This document shows positions 31,659-43,969 of a stretch of DNA of 64,000 nucleotides, in pieces. Positions within the stretch are counted from its first letter, which is position 1. Each line of letters begins with the position of its first letter. The notes beneath the pieces were generated by a model. That model had not been told where the DNA came from. It made no database searches and worked only from the letters and a program-made list of their open reading frames with translations. The stretch covers positions 1 to 64,000 of the forward strand of contig BDSI01000061.1 of the NCBI GenBank assembly GCA_003117195.1, in the 5' to 3' direction. The DNA is from Eudorina sp. 2006-703-Eu-15 (taxonomy: Eukaryota > Chlorophyta > Chlorophyceae > Chlamydomonadales > Volvocaceae). A program made the translations under genes and the position numbers.

Positions 31659-34600
31659 ATGCACGCCTGCTGGGCGCCCGCGCCGGGCGCCCCCGAGCCG
31701 TCCAGCCGTCGCGCTAACTACCACGAACCTGACGACCATCGCCATCACCATCAATCGACCAGCGTCGTCGCGGCGTCTGCTGTCCCAGCCTCGCCGCCAT
31801 CAGCCAATTCTTCTTCTTCTTCTTCTTCTTCTTCTCCGTCTTCTCCTCATCCTTCTTCCTCCGATTCATCGTCTCGACCCACTTCCCTATCAACTGGCCC
31901 GGTCTCAACCGCTAACCACGGCCGCGACCCTCTGACTTCTTCGTCGTCGTACCATGTCGTTCACGACGTCGTCGGCGCCGGAGGGTCGTGGAGCGGCGGC
32001 GCCGGAGGGTCGTGGAGCGGCGGATGTCCCGCCGCCGCGCCGGCGGGCTCGTCGTCGTTCTCGCAGCCCGGTCGAGATTGCCTGGTCGGTGCGCCCCTCG
32101 CGGTCCTGTTGGATCGGATGGAGCAAGCCATCGCATGTGCAGACCAGGCCAACGGCAGCGGCGGAGGCGGCGGCGGCGGCGTCAACGACGTCGTACTCGG
32201 TGCGCGCGCCGAGTTCAGCATCGCCTGGCCGCCCACCTTCCCCGTCGGCGGCGCCGCGGAGGTCATCGAACTGCGAGCGGCCGTGTCGCTCGACGCCGCC
32301 GTCGCCGGCACCGCGTGCGGCGGCGGCGGCGCCGCCGCGGCCGTTGGCGCCAGCCGGCGCGGCGATCTGGCGGCGGCCGCCGCCGCGGGGTGTTGCTCGC
32401 GCGCGCTGGCGGTCCGCGACGATGTGATTGTGGGGGACGAGGTCGCGAAGCTGGACCCAGACGCCGGCAGCGGCCGCTTTCGAGCCAGGTGAGGCCTGGG
32501 GCCATAACTGTTAACACCTTTGGCGGTGAGAGGGCCACTACTCGAGTCGCTGTGCACCACCGTTCCTGAGCTATATGTATATATATATATACTTTCGGCT
32601 GCATTACATCGCCCGTGTATGTTACAACAGCAATCCTTGTCGACGATTGGGCATCATCGGCGGTATGCGTGCACGAGGTCGTCCAAACACGCTTAAAACC
32701 CCAGCACTCACCACCTTGTGGTCGGCGGCGCTGCTGTCAATTGCGTGTATGTGTATTGGGATCACGCCGCCGTGAGTCCCGCCGCGTTTCGACTTCCGAC
32801 TTTCGACTTTGATGATCATCAAGTCGAACTCGACTTTAATGATCAAGTCGAACGGTGGAAAAGCCCCTTCATACCAGAGGGCGCCAGTTTCGGCGATTTG
32901 TTGTTACGGTAGCCGATGGCCACAGCGCGCAGCCCCATCCATCCTGCCGCCTGCCGGACAGCTGCGCTCCGCACGCTGGTGTCTTGGGAACCTCACTGCA
33001 GCACCGCACAACCCTACTAGGTGGTCCCACTGTAGCCGGCCCACTGTAGACTTGTCCCCCTGCAGTTCGAGGAGCCCGTCAGACAGCTGCGCTCCGCCCA
33101 ATGCAGCACCGCCCGATTCTCGCCCGTCCACCCACGCCCGCGGCTTCCTTGCCCCGCCCCGCCCCGTCCCTGACGGACCGCACCTCCCTGCCCCGCCCCC
33201 GCGCCCCTGCCCACCTGCCCTGCTGCAGACTGCGCCTCCAGGCCGACCAGCCGGGGGTCACATCCTGCTTCCTGACAGGGGACACGGTGGGTGGCTGGTC
33301 GTGGGTGGCGGGGTAGCGAAATGCTGGGTGACTGACCGGGGGTGGCGAGAGGAGGCGGGCGGTGATTTTGAGACTTATTTTGAGAAAGTGAATCTGGACG
33401 AAAATATCACCGCGCCGTCGTGGTATCTGTCCTAAGCCGTACTTCGTGGGTCCCATCATTAGTACTGCTCGACGGACTTTGCAGGGGGTTGTGCAAGATG
33501 TTGATGCCCTAATTTCCGTACGATGCCGTACAGGGTGTCCCGAGCTGGGAGGCCCTCCAAGAGTCAGCACCGCTGATGGCGCTGCCCCAGGCGGCTCGAG
33601 AGGAGGCGCACAGGTGGGTTGCACAGCAAAGCAACTTATTGTCGAGCTTTATTTATAAGTGTATTGGAAGTTGTGTCCGGTAGGGGGGCTCGGGGTGGGG
33701 GGTGGGGAGCCGCCGGGTGGTCGCGTTTCACTGCTTCCCAAGCTTGTCACACGACCCTCTGCCTCTGCTGCTGCCTTAAACCTCGGGTTGCTGCGCGCTT
33801 AACCGCCCGCGCACCTGGTGTCCTGGAGACAGGCGCTAACCGGCACGGCTGCGTCTATATTCAAATTCCACCGTTTTCGTGGCACTGAACCGGGCCTGTG
33901 ACTCCCATTTAGTAAGCCCACGTTTTCCTCGCTTCTTACCACCTGACCGTTGACTGTTGACCGTTAACCGTTTATTTCACTTGCATTGCTGAATCCCTGC
34001 CTACCCTACCTGTACCTACCCACCTCGCACCCTCCTCCTCTCCCCTCCGCTCGGCGGTGACAGGCTCCTCTGGCGCATGATGCACGAGGCACTGCCGCCC
34101 AACCATTCCGTACTGCCGTACGACCCGGACGCGTTCCGCTCGCCGGTCGAGCTGCTGCTGCCGCGGCTGCAGGTGGGTTAAGAGTGTCTCTTCGTGTGTG
34201 TGTTTAGAATTGCAACCCGCCCGACCCCTCCGTGCATAAACGCGTTATTACACGCGTCACGTCGGGTACTGGGCAAGTAACCGCTGCAAGCGTGACATGT
34301 CGTCACGCTTGTGCAGCTTGCTGGGCAAGTAATCGCTGCAAGCGTGACATGTCGTCACGCTTGTGCAGCTTGCTGGGCAAGTAACCGCTGTTGCTGCTCT
34401 CCTGATTCTCTCTAGAGGCTTCGTTCTCGACCCATGCATGGGACTTCACCTCGGGCCACACCTCGCCCTCGGGCCACAACTCTTGAAACCCCACAGTCAA
34501 CCTCGCTCAATCCCCGCACACATACCTTGCCTTCCTGTTATTGCAACCCCCAGGCTGCGCTGTGCTGGGCCTGGTCGCACCACTTCCGCGCCTTCGCCCT

Positions 34601-35738
34601 GGACTTCACCTACCTTCTGACCTGCCTGCCGCCGGGAGGAGGGGACGTGTATGGCATCGTTGGCGGCGGTGGCGGCGCCGCCGCCGCTGCGGCGGCGCCG
34701 GGCTTCGCCGGCTTCGACAACGTCGACGACCCGGCGGCGGCCGACGAGGTGTCGCATTATCAGTCCGTGCTGGCCCAGATGGTTGGCTTCCTGCGGGACA
34801 ACGACATGTTCGCCTGCCTGGCCACACTGCTGCAGACGGCGGTGGCGAGGGGGCTCGCGCTCGTGGGAATGGACAGCATCGTGGGCAGAGAGGCGGCCGC
34901 GGCCGCGGCGGCGGCGGCGGCGGCGCCGACGCCGCCGGCCTCGCCTTCCACCCAGTCTGAGGCAACCGACGGGCCGACGGCCGCCACGTCGACAGATGCG
35001 GTCGCGACACCCCCGGGTTCCCCTGGACTGCCGTACATGTGGACTGCCGTACCGGCCGGCGGAGACCACGGAACCGACGACGCTTCACGCCTGGTTTCGG
35101 AGGCGACATCGCGCACGAAACCGCTGGCGCCGGCGCCGCCGCCACTGGTGTCGCCTCCGCGGCGATTGACACTGCAGCCGCTACGGCTGCTGCAGCTTCT
35201 GCGTCCGGCGCTGCAGCTAGCTATGGTGTTGCTGCTGATCGGATGCTGCGCCGGCGTGTCGAACGACTGGTGGTACGGCATCGTGGCGGACGGCTTCTAC
35301 GGCATATGCGTCGTGTGTTGGCTCTTGGCGCGCGCATGGCCGCACGCGCTGTGGGTGCGGCCCAACGACAGCGTCAGTACGACAGCGTCCGTGCTGTCGT
35401 ACATGGACGAGCCCGCGCAGTGCAGCGACCTCCACGGCGATCGTGGCAGCCAAGGCGGCGGCGGCGGGTTCGGCCCGCGGCTGGTAATGCAGTACATTCA
35501 GTCTGCTGTCGTACATCTCGTCAATGTCGTACACCTGGCCGCGGCGACCTGGCACGCCGCGGCGGCGGCGGGCTCGGTTGCCCTGACGGTGGCGGGCGCG
35601 ACCGCTGTCCACAAGGAGATTGTGATGGAGCTGATGGCGGCGTCGGCGCTGTTGGCGTGGGCGTCACTGACGTCCCTGCCGTACTCTTGGCGCCGGCGGC
35701 GGCGCCGTACGCTTAGTGTGGATGATGTGCGCCCCTAA
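31659..35738 (+). CDS. unrecognised multi-pass membrane protein
   Basis: No family recognised. Five exons join in phase with GT-AG borders: 31659-32488, 33229-33286, 33534-33613, 34064-34172 and 34554-35738, giving 753 aa from the ATG at 31659. The N-terminus is His-rich, then a Ser tract coded by TTC repeats, then Gly/Ala-rich sequence with a more ordered stretch (LLDRMEQAIACADQA, VLGARAEFSIAWPPTFPVGG). The middle has helical segments (REEAHRLLWRMMHEALPP; FRAFALDFTYLLTCLPP; LAQMVGFLRDNDMFACLATL). The C-terminal ~200 residues contain about four hydrophobic segments (for example LAMVLLLIGCCAGV and GFYGICVVCWLLARAW) and a basic RRRRRR end. Upstream in-frame ATG at 31251 lies in a repeat. A TGTAA lies at 36085. 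Function unknown. Confidence 0.65.
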
Positions 35739-36330
35739 GACTTATATGAGCCGGTACGGCAATCAATAAATCGCCGGCCGTTCCGTCGGTCTACAAGGAC
35801 TCGAAAGAGTCATAGCTCCATCGGTTCTCAGAAGATTCAAGGTCGGCATGTGCCGTACGAGTGTACGGCACACGTACAAGAGTGAACGAAAAAGAAAGTT
35901 GACAAATTCTTCCCGCGGGGCCTGCCGCTGGAGCGCGGTGCCGTTTGGTGAGAGGCCATTCACTTGTTCTTCGTTGCCGTGGGTCCCAAGGTGTGGTATG
36001 GTGTATGTGGGGGTTAAATAGCGTGTATGTGTATGTGTGTGTGTGTGGGGGGGGGAAGGCAGGAGTGTACGGCGGCAACGCGTATGTAAGGCAACGGCGG
36101 CACACCGGGCGGGTAACATTGGTACAGCAGTTTCTTTAATTCTGCGAGCGTCGTCACACTCAGGGTTGCCGCTTATTTCTTCTCTCTGGATCGACCCACG
36201 GGTCTGCTTTGCACAGGTTCGGTGCTTGCGTGAAGTAAGGAGTTGTGGGGGAGGTAGACGAGGGGGACGGCTGTATGTGTCGGAACACACAAGCAAGGGC
36301 ATACGTAACCTTCGGGACCGTAGATAGCTC

Positions 36331-36516
36331 TCAAGTTCCAAGTCCCTTCAGGTGACGGTTATATCCGCAGCCACGCTCCGTCCGCAGGTTCCGGCGATGA
36401 TACACGTGGCCGACCGGGCTCGTGCCCGGTGGCAGTAGCGGCAGGTTCCTATCGTCACAGTTGTGCCCGCTGGACCGGAAGAGGATGTATTCATCATCTA
36501 GGACTGTCTGTCCCAC
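36331..36516 (-). CDS. possible terminal exon of an unidentified minus-strand gene
   Basis: A coding-like frame with ordered composition (LDDEYILFRSSGHNCDDRNL, then SPVGHVYHRRNLRTERGCGY) that ends at a stop and can be preceded by an acceptor (GACAG). No domain recognised; it may also be chance. Confidence 0.22.
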   Translation of the reverse strand: MGQTVLDDEYILFRSSGHNCDDRNLPLLPPGTSPVGHVYHRRNLRTERGCGYNRHLKGLGT

Positions 36517-37093
36517 AACACATGAAAAAGAGTAGTTGCCACGTGATGGGTTTTGCGTTGATTGATTGCCTCTGCTTGTTTTGGTTTCGTCCCTGAGCCT
36601 GAATCTGGTATTGAGCTAACCGATCCCGGGGATGGGTTGTCCTGCAGACACGACGAGCCCTTCCGCCGTCGGTCGCATATGTACGCGGCAGTCAGTCAGT
36701 CTGCACCGATTCACCCAGCAGCCGACTGTACGACGAGAGCCACGCACAGCAAGCACCTCAATGCACCTGCATGTGTGCACGCGCCCCATATCCATCGGCG
36801 CACGTCTTGATTGGCAGGAACGTCCTGCATGTGCGTGTTTAGATCGTACGACCGCTGGCGGTTGCGGGCGGGCGTGGTGGGCGATGGATGGGCGCCTTCA
36901 TTTGGTGGGTGTACGTTGCGCATTTCGGCGGCGGCTAGATCGCGCAGAAGTCTTGTGAAGCCCGTGCTTCGAATTGGCGTGTGTGATGAGTGTGTACATC
37001 CTTCCGCACGCCTGTGTGTCGGTTGTTGGCGTGTGTGTGCACGCGTGCAGAAAGGAGGTAGGGCAAAACCGACGGTTCCTTCCTGGCCCAGCT

Positions 37094-37342
37094 CTAGGTC
37101 GGTTGTCTGCGGCCAGGGCGAGGTCGGGCTGGCGTCCTTGCTTGGGGCCGATGGTGTCGAGTGCTGCGCATGAAATCCCCATCGATGCAGAAAGTCGCCA
37201 CTGCACGGCCTTTTTCCGCACGTGTGTACGGCAAATTACGACCGAGTATATCGTACTGCGGCTCCGTTACACGTTGCAGGGCATTCGGAGACCCCCGATC
37301 GATCTTCGGGATGTCCAGCGAAGATGTCCCCCTTGAGTCCAT
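37094..37342 (-). CDS. possible first exon of an unidentified minus-strand gene
   Basis: ATG at 37342 opens a frame with natural composition (MDSRGTSSLDIPKIDRGSP, then TEPQYDILGRNLPYTR). It could pair with the frame at 36331-36516, but no connecting exons were established. Confidence 0.2.
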   Translation of the reverse strand: MDSRGTSSLDIPKIDRGSPNALQRVTEPQYDILGRNLPYTRAEKGRAVATFCIDGDFMRSTRHHRPQARTPARPRPGRRQPT

Positions 37343-38469
37343 TGTTGTCCCTAATAGAGGTTTGATGATGATGGCCGTGCGGCAGTCGCGCCGTCGCCGT
37401 CGTGCGTACGCTCCCTAGAGTAGGTCTTCTAGAGCGGAGGACGGGGGCAGGCGGCGGTACGTAGATAGGTGGCCTTTGGCCGGAAATAAACGATGGCTGG
37501 ATGGGAGGGCAGGACGTTTAAGCGCGCGCGCGCAGACGCAGACGGCTGTTGTTGCTGGTGCGTGGTGTGGGTGCCTATCGCCGATGCGTGTTCCCGAGTG
37601 TTTGTTCGACCAGGCAAGCCGTCCGCTTTGTTCATCGCACGCAGCCGGCCCCCAGCTTGCTGCTGCGGCTGCTTGCGCCGCGATTGTTGTTGGGTGTGGC
37701 GGTGATTCTCTTATCACCCGCCTGAGGGAGTCCCCCTAGGGCGTACGAACGCATGCGCGTACATGTGGGCCGACGGAACGCAAGCAAGCCACGCAGCGCC
37801 AAGTAAGCGTGCTTGCAGAGCATAAACGTATGAAGCCCTGGTAGGTGGATTTGATGGACCGAACCAACCAACCGGCCAGCCGTACGTCGTGCAGTGGGAC
37901 TACGACATACGCTTACGGTGGCTGGGCCCCAGCAGCCGGCCCTGCGGTTGAATGGTCCCCGGATGGATGCCTGGTCGGTGGATGCTACCTAGGTCGTGGA
38001 GACGTCCAATCAATCAAACAAGCAAACAGTAGTGCCAAAATGATGGATGATCGATGTCCTCTACCTACGTTATGACGCCCGCCTCGTCAGGTTTTGTTCG
38101 ATACGTCCTCAATGCGCACCGTCCGCCCAGCAGGCTGCGTGCTGCCTCAGGTAGTGGTTCCGCAGGTGGATGTGGCGTTTGATGGGAATTTGATGGACGG
38201 ATATAGATGGATATTTGCGGCTTAGACACGGCAGGAGTGAAACGACTAGAGTTTCTAAGCTAGGTTCTGAACGGCAGCCTTTCGGCTGTCAGTTGTTCGT
38301 TATGTCCCGGTGGCCAGGGTCACCGGGGCAGTCGTACTCTGATATATTCTCGGAAGCTCCTGTTGTACTACCATTCAAGTAAAAGAATTCAAAATTTAGA
38401 GGCGCCTTTCTTCCGTCCAGTAGCTACGTCTAGGAGCAGTTTCAACTTCTGGTCTACATTTTTTTAAGG

Positions 38470-39286
38470 ATGCCAACGAACACTCGCCGCAGCAACCGGG
38501 GCCAGCCCATGGAGATGGACGCCAACCATGCTGCGCTGGACGCTGCGGCCGAAGGTCAGAGCGCCATGCTGCAACTGCTAACCCGTCCGGCCAGCCCACG
38601 GACGATGGAGCACCTCAAGTCCCAGCTCCTGTCCTTGGCCGCTCGCGCGTCGACCGCCGCTCCCGTTGCCGCTCACCTCTGCGGACAAGCGTAAGCCTAA
38701 ACCCAAACCCTCTATAGCCCTATTCGCATCGGCTACAGCCCGGGCTACCGCGCGCGACCGTCGCATCCTCACATACACCAAGCTCGTCGTCAACGACGGG
38801 CAGCGCATGGAGCGCCCGGTGGAGCAGCGGCTGCAGCAGGACAAGGGCACCCTCATCCTTGCTGAAGCGTCTCTGGAGGCGCTGGCCGCCGGCGACGCCG
38901 CCGGCTCGGCGGAGGCTCTGCGCACCTTCTTTCGTCGCTTGCGCCGCGCTTCCACGGCTCTCACCCGCGCCGGCCCCGGCACCAACAACGGCAACGGCTC
39001 TTTCGAGGCCGCTTACGACCTGTGGCGTGACGACCGAGACCGCTTCGACAAAGAGGACTTCGACCCGGACGTGATGGACAAGACCGCCATCGAGGCCGCT
39101 GTGAACAAGTACCGCCGGGGGCAAGGGGACTCGGGCGCGAAGGGGCGCAGCAGCGGGGTTGGGAGCCGGGGTTATGAGTGCACGTACGAGAGGTCCCAGG
39201 ACCAAAGCAAGCCCCGCGCCGACCGTGACCGTGAGCGGTTGCGCTCCCCGCCTCCGCGTGAGCGCGACGCCGCCCACCGCCGCTAA
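38470..39286 (+). pseudogene. DIRS gag-like ORF, frameshifted
   Basis: ATG at 38470 opens a 74-residue frame (SNRGQPMEMDANHAALDAAA), and a second frame from ~38666 continues to 39286 (RILTYTKLVVNDGQRMERPV; LRTFFRRLRRASTAL; basic RDRERLRSPPPRERDAAHRR tail). The two overlap in different frames near 38660-38690, which fits a frameshift or an intron. Helical plus basic tail is typical of DIRS gag. Confidence 0.55.
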
Positions 39287-40026
39287 GGCCAAGCCGATTT
39301 GAGCACCCCCGCCTCGACTTTGCCTAGGTTGCGCCTTGTAGTTCGCTCGCTAACTCGTCCGGTATGGGCGCAGTCGCCTTTTGCAAGCCCTCCGGGTAAC
39401 TAAACGTTCCTCCGTGTCAAGCGCGGATGCCGGTGCAGGAACGTAGCGACGTCTTGGCGAAGCGTGGGATCTTTCTTCGGACGGTGTTGCGGTCTTCGTG
39501 GTCAAGGTGTGCCGTGTCGAGAACCAACTGCCTGGACTGCCGTCGAGGTTCTCTTTTGGTCTGTCACGCCCGGGGGGCACGTGGGTGCCTGTCCGAGTTC
39601 GTATTGGGCTTGGTATGCCCGGCACGTGGGTGCCTGTCCGAATAGCGGCGCCGCTTGGCAGCTTAGACGACCGTCGGCTTATTACTTGGGTCGGTTCGCG
39701 GCGGATTCGGAGACTTGGTGTGTGAGGGCCAACTACCGACGGCTGTAAGGCTGCTGGCTCGGCTTCATCAGGAACGCTCTCGCGGGCTGCTGGCTCGGCT
39801 TCATCAGGAACGCTCTCGCGTGCAGCGATCATCCAAGAGTTATCAGCGCCTTACTCGTTACTTCTTTCACTTCTGCAGGTATCATCCGCAGCCTGTTCAA
39901 CGTCACCGACTCAACTGCGGCCCCGGCGCCTAAGCCCCCCACGCCCGTCGCCCCCCGCGCAATACCAGTGCCACAATCGCAGCTCGCGCCGCCACCGCAC
40001 CAGCCATTGGTCGCACCTCCCTTGGC

Positions 40027-41275
40027 GTGGCGGCGGCGCGTCCGATCGCTGCTGCTGTTCGGAGCGTCCCTGCTCTTGCTAAACGTGCAGCTGTCGCCCC
40101 TCCACGCCCCATCGGCCCCCCCAAGCGGGTGGCCCTCGCCCCTGCTGACGCCCGCCTGCCCAGTCGCAGCACTGTGCCAGCTACGGATGCGGAGCCCGTC
40201 CTTCACCGCCGCCAACCTCAAGTTCCGGAGGATTCAGACGAAGGTGAGGATGGGTCGGGGCTCCCGCATGACGCGCCTTTCGAGCCGTCGCCCCCCTCGG
40301 GCCCGGATCAGCCCGAGGTATGCATGAGCGGAAGGCTGTGCGGCCAGCTCGCTGAATGGCGGAAGCATGTGTCCAACCCTCTGGTCCTCGATTGGGTGGA
40401 GTTTGGGTTCCCGCTCGTGTAGCATACCGGCCCGCCGCCCAAGCCGTTCTACGGCAAAAACCATGCATCCGCTTTGGAGCATCCGGACGTGGTGGAAAAA
40501 GCCATCGTGGGCTTACTTGCTCCCAAGGCCATTCGCCCTGTGAGCAAGCGGCCGTCCATGGTTTGCCCCTTGGGTGTCGTAGCCCAGAAGGATAAGTTCC
40601 GGCTGGTGTGGGACGGTCGTGCTGTTAACAAGCACCTGCACATCCCGGAGTTCCGATATGAAGGCCCTGCACAGGCGGCATGCTGGCTGGGCCCCAACGA
40701 CTACATGTTCACCCTGGACCTAAAGTCGGGCTACCACCATGTTGACGTGCGTGAAGCCGACTGGAAATACCTTGGCTTCGAGTGGCGCAGGCAGTTTTAC
40801 GTCCTCACTCAGCTGCCGTTCGGGCTCGCCACCGCATGCTGGGCTTTTACCAAGCTCATGCGGGAGGTGCTGCACCCGTGGCACCGCCGCGGCTGGCGAT
40901 GCTCTGCTGTTACATCGACGACCAGATCCATGCCGCCGCCGACCCCTTGCTCCTGGCCGCTCGGAGGACGGAGGTGCTGGGTCAGCTGGAGCGCCTGGGC
41001 TTCTGCGTCAATCGTGAGAAGTCCTTGTTGGGTGACGGAGGTGTCCCAGCGGGTGCGCTATCTCGGCTTGCTTTATTTTTGACACGAAGCAGGGCGTCTT
41101 CGAGGTCCCTGCCGACAAGCGAACCGCGCTGTTGGTCTCCATCCAGACCGCTCTTGCCGCGCGCAAGGTCACAGCAGCCAGACAGCTGGCGTGTATCAAG
41201 GGTCAGATCCTGTCCATGTCCGCACGCCCTGGGGCCTATCGCATGTTTGTTTACGCGGGCTTTGGGTATTCTCAT
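40027..41275 (+). pseudogene. DIRS reverse transcriptase / RNase H, multiply disrupted
   Basis: The frame to 40422 ends in MSGRLCGQLAEWRKHVSNPL, the usual lead-in of DIRS polymerases, then meets a TAG. The same frame continues with KFRLVWDGRAVNKHLHIPEF, FTLDLKSGYHHVDVREADW and QLPFGLATACWAFTKLMREV (RT motifs). A frameshift near 40880 puts the catalytic box CCYIDDQIH (40905-40931) in another frame. A further shift near 41080 separates the thumb/RNase H part. Three or more lesions make it a pseudogene. Confidence 0.8.
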
Positions 41276-41480
41276 TGAGGCCCGCAGCAGCTGGGACCAG
41301 CAGCAATACCTCTGGCGTCGACGCCTTCCGGTTCCGCTGGGGCCGCAACTGTTAGGCGAACCCCCCGTTTGGCATTTTGGGCAAAGTGCGTGCTTAGGCA
41401 CGCCGAGCTCTGCAAGGCACGAGTTTGCTTAATCATCCCGTTGTGGCCCACCCGCGACTGGTGGTTCACGCTGACGCCGG

Positions 41481-43071
41481 ATGACTCCTACTTCGCCCCT
41501 TTCGTGCATGACGTCAGGCAGGGAGTTGGGGCGAGCGTCCGAATTGGTTCTCCCAGGGTCCACCCGCCGGCAACGAGGTGCCGAAGAGAGCCGCTCATTG
41601 GTACACCCTCGCGCTTCTTGTAGACTTCGCCACAAGCTCCCGCCGCCATATGCCCGTCCCGCCGGACCCTTTTGCCCGCCAGAGCTGATGATGAGAGCTG
41701 CCGCCCTCTTGGGCAGGGACTTGTTGCTGGCAGACCAGGAGCTGGGGAGCCTCGCTATCAGCCTCGCACGTATGACCTTCAGGTCAAGGGCGCCTCGCAC
41801 CATGGCGCAGTACCGCGGCCCCTGGGAGAGATTCACGGCCTGGTGCGAGGTGTGGCGGCCCGGCGGCTCGCCATACGAGGAGCCGCCGCAGGTGGTGGCC
41901 ATGTACCTGACCTTTGTACTACAGTCGGCTATGAACGATTCGGTGGGTCCAGGGAGGGTCATGGAGGCCTCGGCGGCCATCCATAGGCACTTTGCCTTGG
42001 TTGGCAGGACCTCGCCCACCCAGCACCCGTCCTGCCAGCTTGTTCGGGATATCGCCCAGCGCGTGCTCAAGCCCGAGCGTCGTGTGGGCGACAGCATGCG
42101 CCCGGAGTGGCTGCTCACCCTAGCTGAGCGCTTCGCTGCGGTGGGGCCCGCCTTGCCAGATCTCATGATGGTGGTGGGGGGGTCGTCTAATGGGAAAGAC
42201 ACTGGCATTCTGTCCAGAGATCGGCGGTTCGAATCCCCGTCCCCTCACCGCCGTGTGATTAGGCGGGTCTGGCGCGGTTTCCAGGAGAGGCCATCCTGGC
42301 GCGCTGGTAACCTGGTGTAGTGGCCGGTATGGCTGCGTGACCCCCCCCGCGGGTGATGGAGGATGGGTGCGCAGTCCTTGGTAGGGGTTGATGAGACGAG
42401 GCACCTACGAGCTATCTGGGCCCGTTGGAACACCCGGTCGGGATACGGGTCCACCTTGTAACGCTTAATAATAATGATGGTGACTGTGGCGACCATCATG
42501 TTTGCGGGTTTCCTGCGCTGCGATGACGCGACGGAGATTAGTGTGCACCATGACCTGCTCGTCATCCTTCCCTCGCACATGGAGGTGTTCATCCCGAAAT
42601 CGAAGTCCGATCAGCGCATGGAGGGTGCATGGATCGTGATTGCCCGCACTGGCGGCTCGGCCTGCCCTGTTGGCCTCACGGAGCGCCTCCTGGAAGAGGG
42701 GAACTATCAACGCATTCCTGTCCACCCGCAGCAGGACGTAGGCCCCCTTCTCCGCAGGGTCAAGGCTACGAAGGACGGCTACCGCCTGCAGGCGCTTACC
42801 GGCACCGTATCCAAGCCCATCCCCAGCCTAGCGTATAGTAGCTTCAAGGAGAAGCTGGAACGGATGTGCGCAGCGGCCGGCATCACCGCCAGCATCAAGC
42901 CGCACTCCTTCCGTATATATAGGTGGCAACAGCACGGCAGCTGCTAACGGTGTTCCGGAGGAGGTCCGCAAGGCGCACGGCCGCTGGCGCTCCGACGCCA
43001 TGGTGCAGCATTACACCCGGCGGGATCTCGGAGACGCTCTGGAGGTGACCCGGAAGATCAGCCTGGCGTGA
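41481..43071 (+). pseudogene. DIRS tyrosine recombinase, interrupted by a SINE
   Basis: N-terminal core-binding part: RTMAQYRGPWERFTAWCEVW and MYLTFVLQSAM. After the insertion at 42174-42473 the catalytic part resumes with FAGFLRCDDATEI (Arg box), KPHSFR (HxxR) and HGRWRSDAMVQHYTRRD (second His/Trp and nucleophilic Tyr). A small frame change at a TATATA run near 42914 separates HSFR from the last box. All catalytic residues can be seen, but not in one frame. Confidence 0.82.
42174..42473 (+). mobile_element. SINE-like element (family B) with tRNA-derived head
   Basis: A 300-bp insertion flanked by ATGATGGTG at 42165-42173 and again at 42474-42482. The head (about 42178-42246) is tRNA-like: GTCTAATGGGAAAGAC resembles a D-arm/A box, CATTCTG an anticodon loop (CTG), and GGTTCGAATCC is a perfect B box. 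The body has a conserved GTAACCTGGTGT block, and the 3' end is GGGTCCACCTTGTAACGC followed by TTAATAATA. Pieces of the family occur at 58233, 59235, 60361, 18991 and 11319. Confidence 0.88.
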
Positions 43072-43969
43072 TGGATGGCGCCGCGGTCGTCGCCAACCGG
43101 AGCGTAAATGGGGGACACCACTCCTGGGAGCCGCCGAGCGGTGACCCGGAGCCTGCTGGGCCTCGCGCGAAACAACGTGAGCACTCCTGCTATCTCTTCG
43201 GGTCTGCAGTGTAAGGCCCGATCCCAAGCCGCTGCCTCGCCACCGTTCCCTTTCCAGAGCCAGCTATGCCACCTCGAGCCGCTTTGAGACAGCCGAGATA
43301 AAGGCTATAGTTCAGAAGGACGGATATGGATGGGTGGATATGGATGGGTGGATATGGATGGATTCGTTTCCCCTGCCGCCCAGACGACACGCACCCAGCG
43401 GAAGCCCGTTCGCTGAGTGACGTCGATCGACTCGGGCCACCAACCATCGCGCCCGGCCTCCAGTAGGTGCCGCACGTAGGTCCAGTAGGTGCCGCACGTG
43501 TGTGTTTACGTGTATGTGCGTGTGTGTGCTTGCGTTTGTCGCGCGCAGTCGTACAGCAGCAGTAGGACCAACGAAGCAGTGGCGAATGCCACAAGACACC
43601 TTGCTCTCACACCCAGTAATAACTTCGTAACCCTCACACCCGTGCGTGCGTGCCTGTGCCGGGGGCGGGGCGGCCACGCCGGCCGGCACCTGCCTCCGTC
43701 CGTCCGTCTGTCCGTCCGTCCTCCATCCCGCCATGTTTGTGCGTGTGCGTACAACATCGTACCATCGGCGGCGAGGATACATCGTGGGTGTACGGCATGG
43801 CGTGCGGCGGGCGAGTTCGTTCGGGGGTTACTACATACCGTACTAATGCGTGTATGTAGGCAGTCAGGCGTGCCAAAAATCCGTTGTCACGTGCGTTCGC
43901 GCAGTGCGTCGGTGAGTGCTCGCCTGCTGTAAGTAGTACGTATTTCGGATGATGGCGGGCAGCATGGGT

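Larger units (their letters stand above)
35739..38469. other. intergenic region, possibly with a small unidentified gene
   Basis: 3' UTR of the preceding gene (TGTAA at 36085), then sequence without a recognised gene apart from two coding-like minus-strand frames listed separately. GTACGGCA motifs recur at 35755, 35853 and 37226. Confidence 0.45.
38470..43071 (+). mobile_element. DIRS-type (tyrosine-recombinase) retrotransposon, decayed
   Basis: About 4.6 kb with gag-like, reverse transcriptase/RNase H and tyrosine recombinase segments in that order on the plus strand. This set defines DIRS elements (Kangaroo and related elements in volvocine algae, from general knowledge). Terminal or split inverted repeats were not found, so outer borders are uncertain. 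All three coding parts carry breaks, and a SINE interrupts the recombinase. It is therefore a non-functional copy. Confidence 0.85.

Noticed and set aside
23133..33533. Introner elements inferred from introns that begin GTACGGCA and end TGCCGTACAG
   Set aside because: No single intron has both ends; the motif is also common in exons and intergenic DNA, so intron-generating transposons are not supported here.
42178..42246. A functional tRNA-Gln gene
   Set aside because: The anticodon loop and acceptor stem are imperfect, and the sequence is the head of a SINE with a target duplication and a conserved body.
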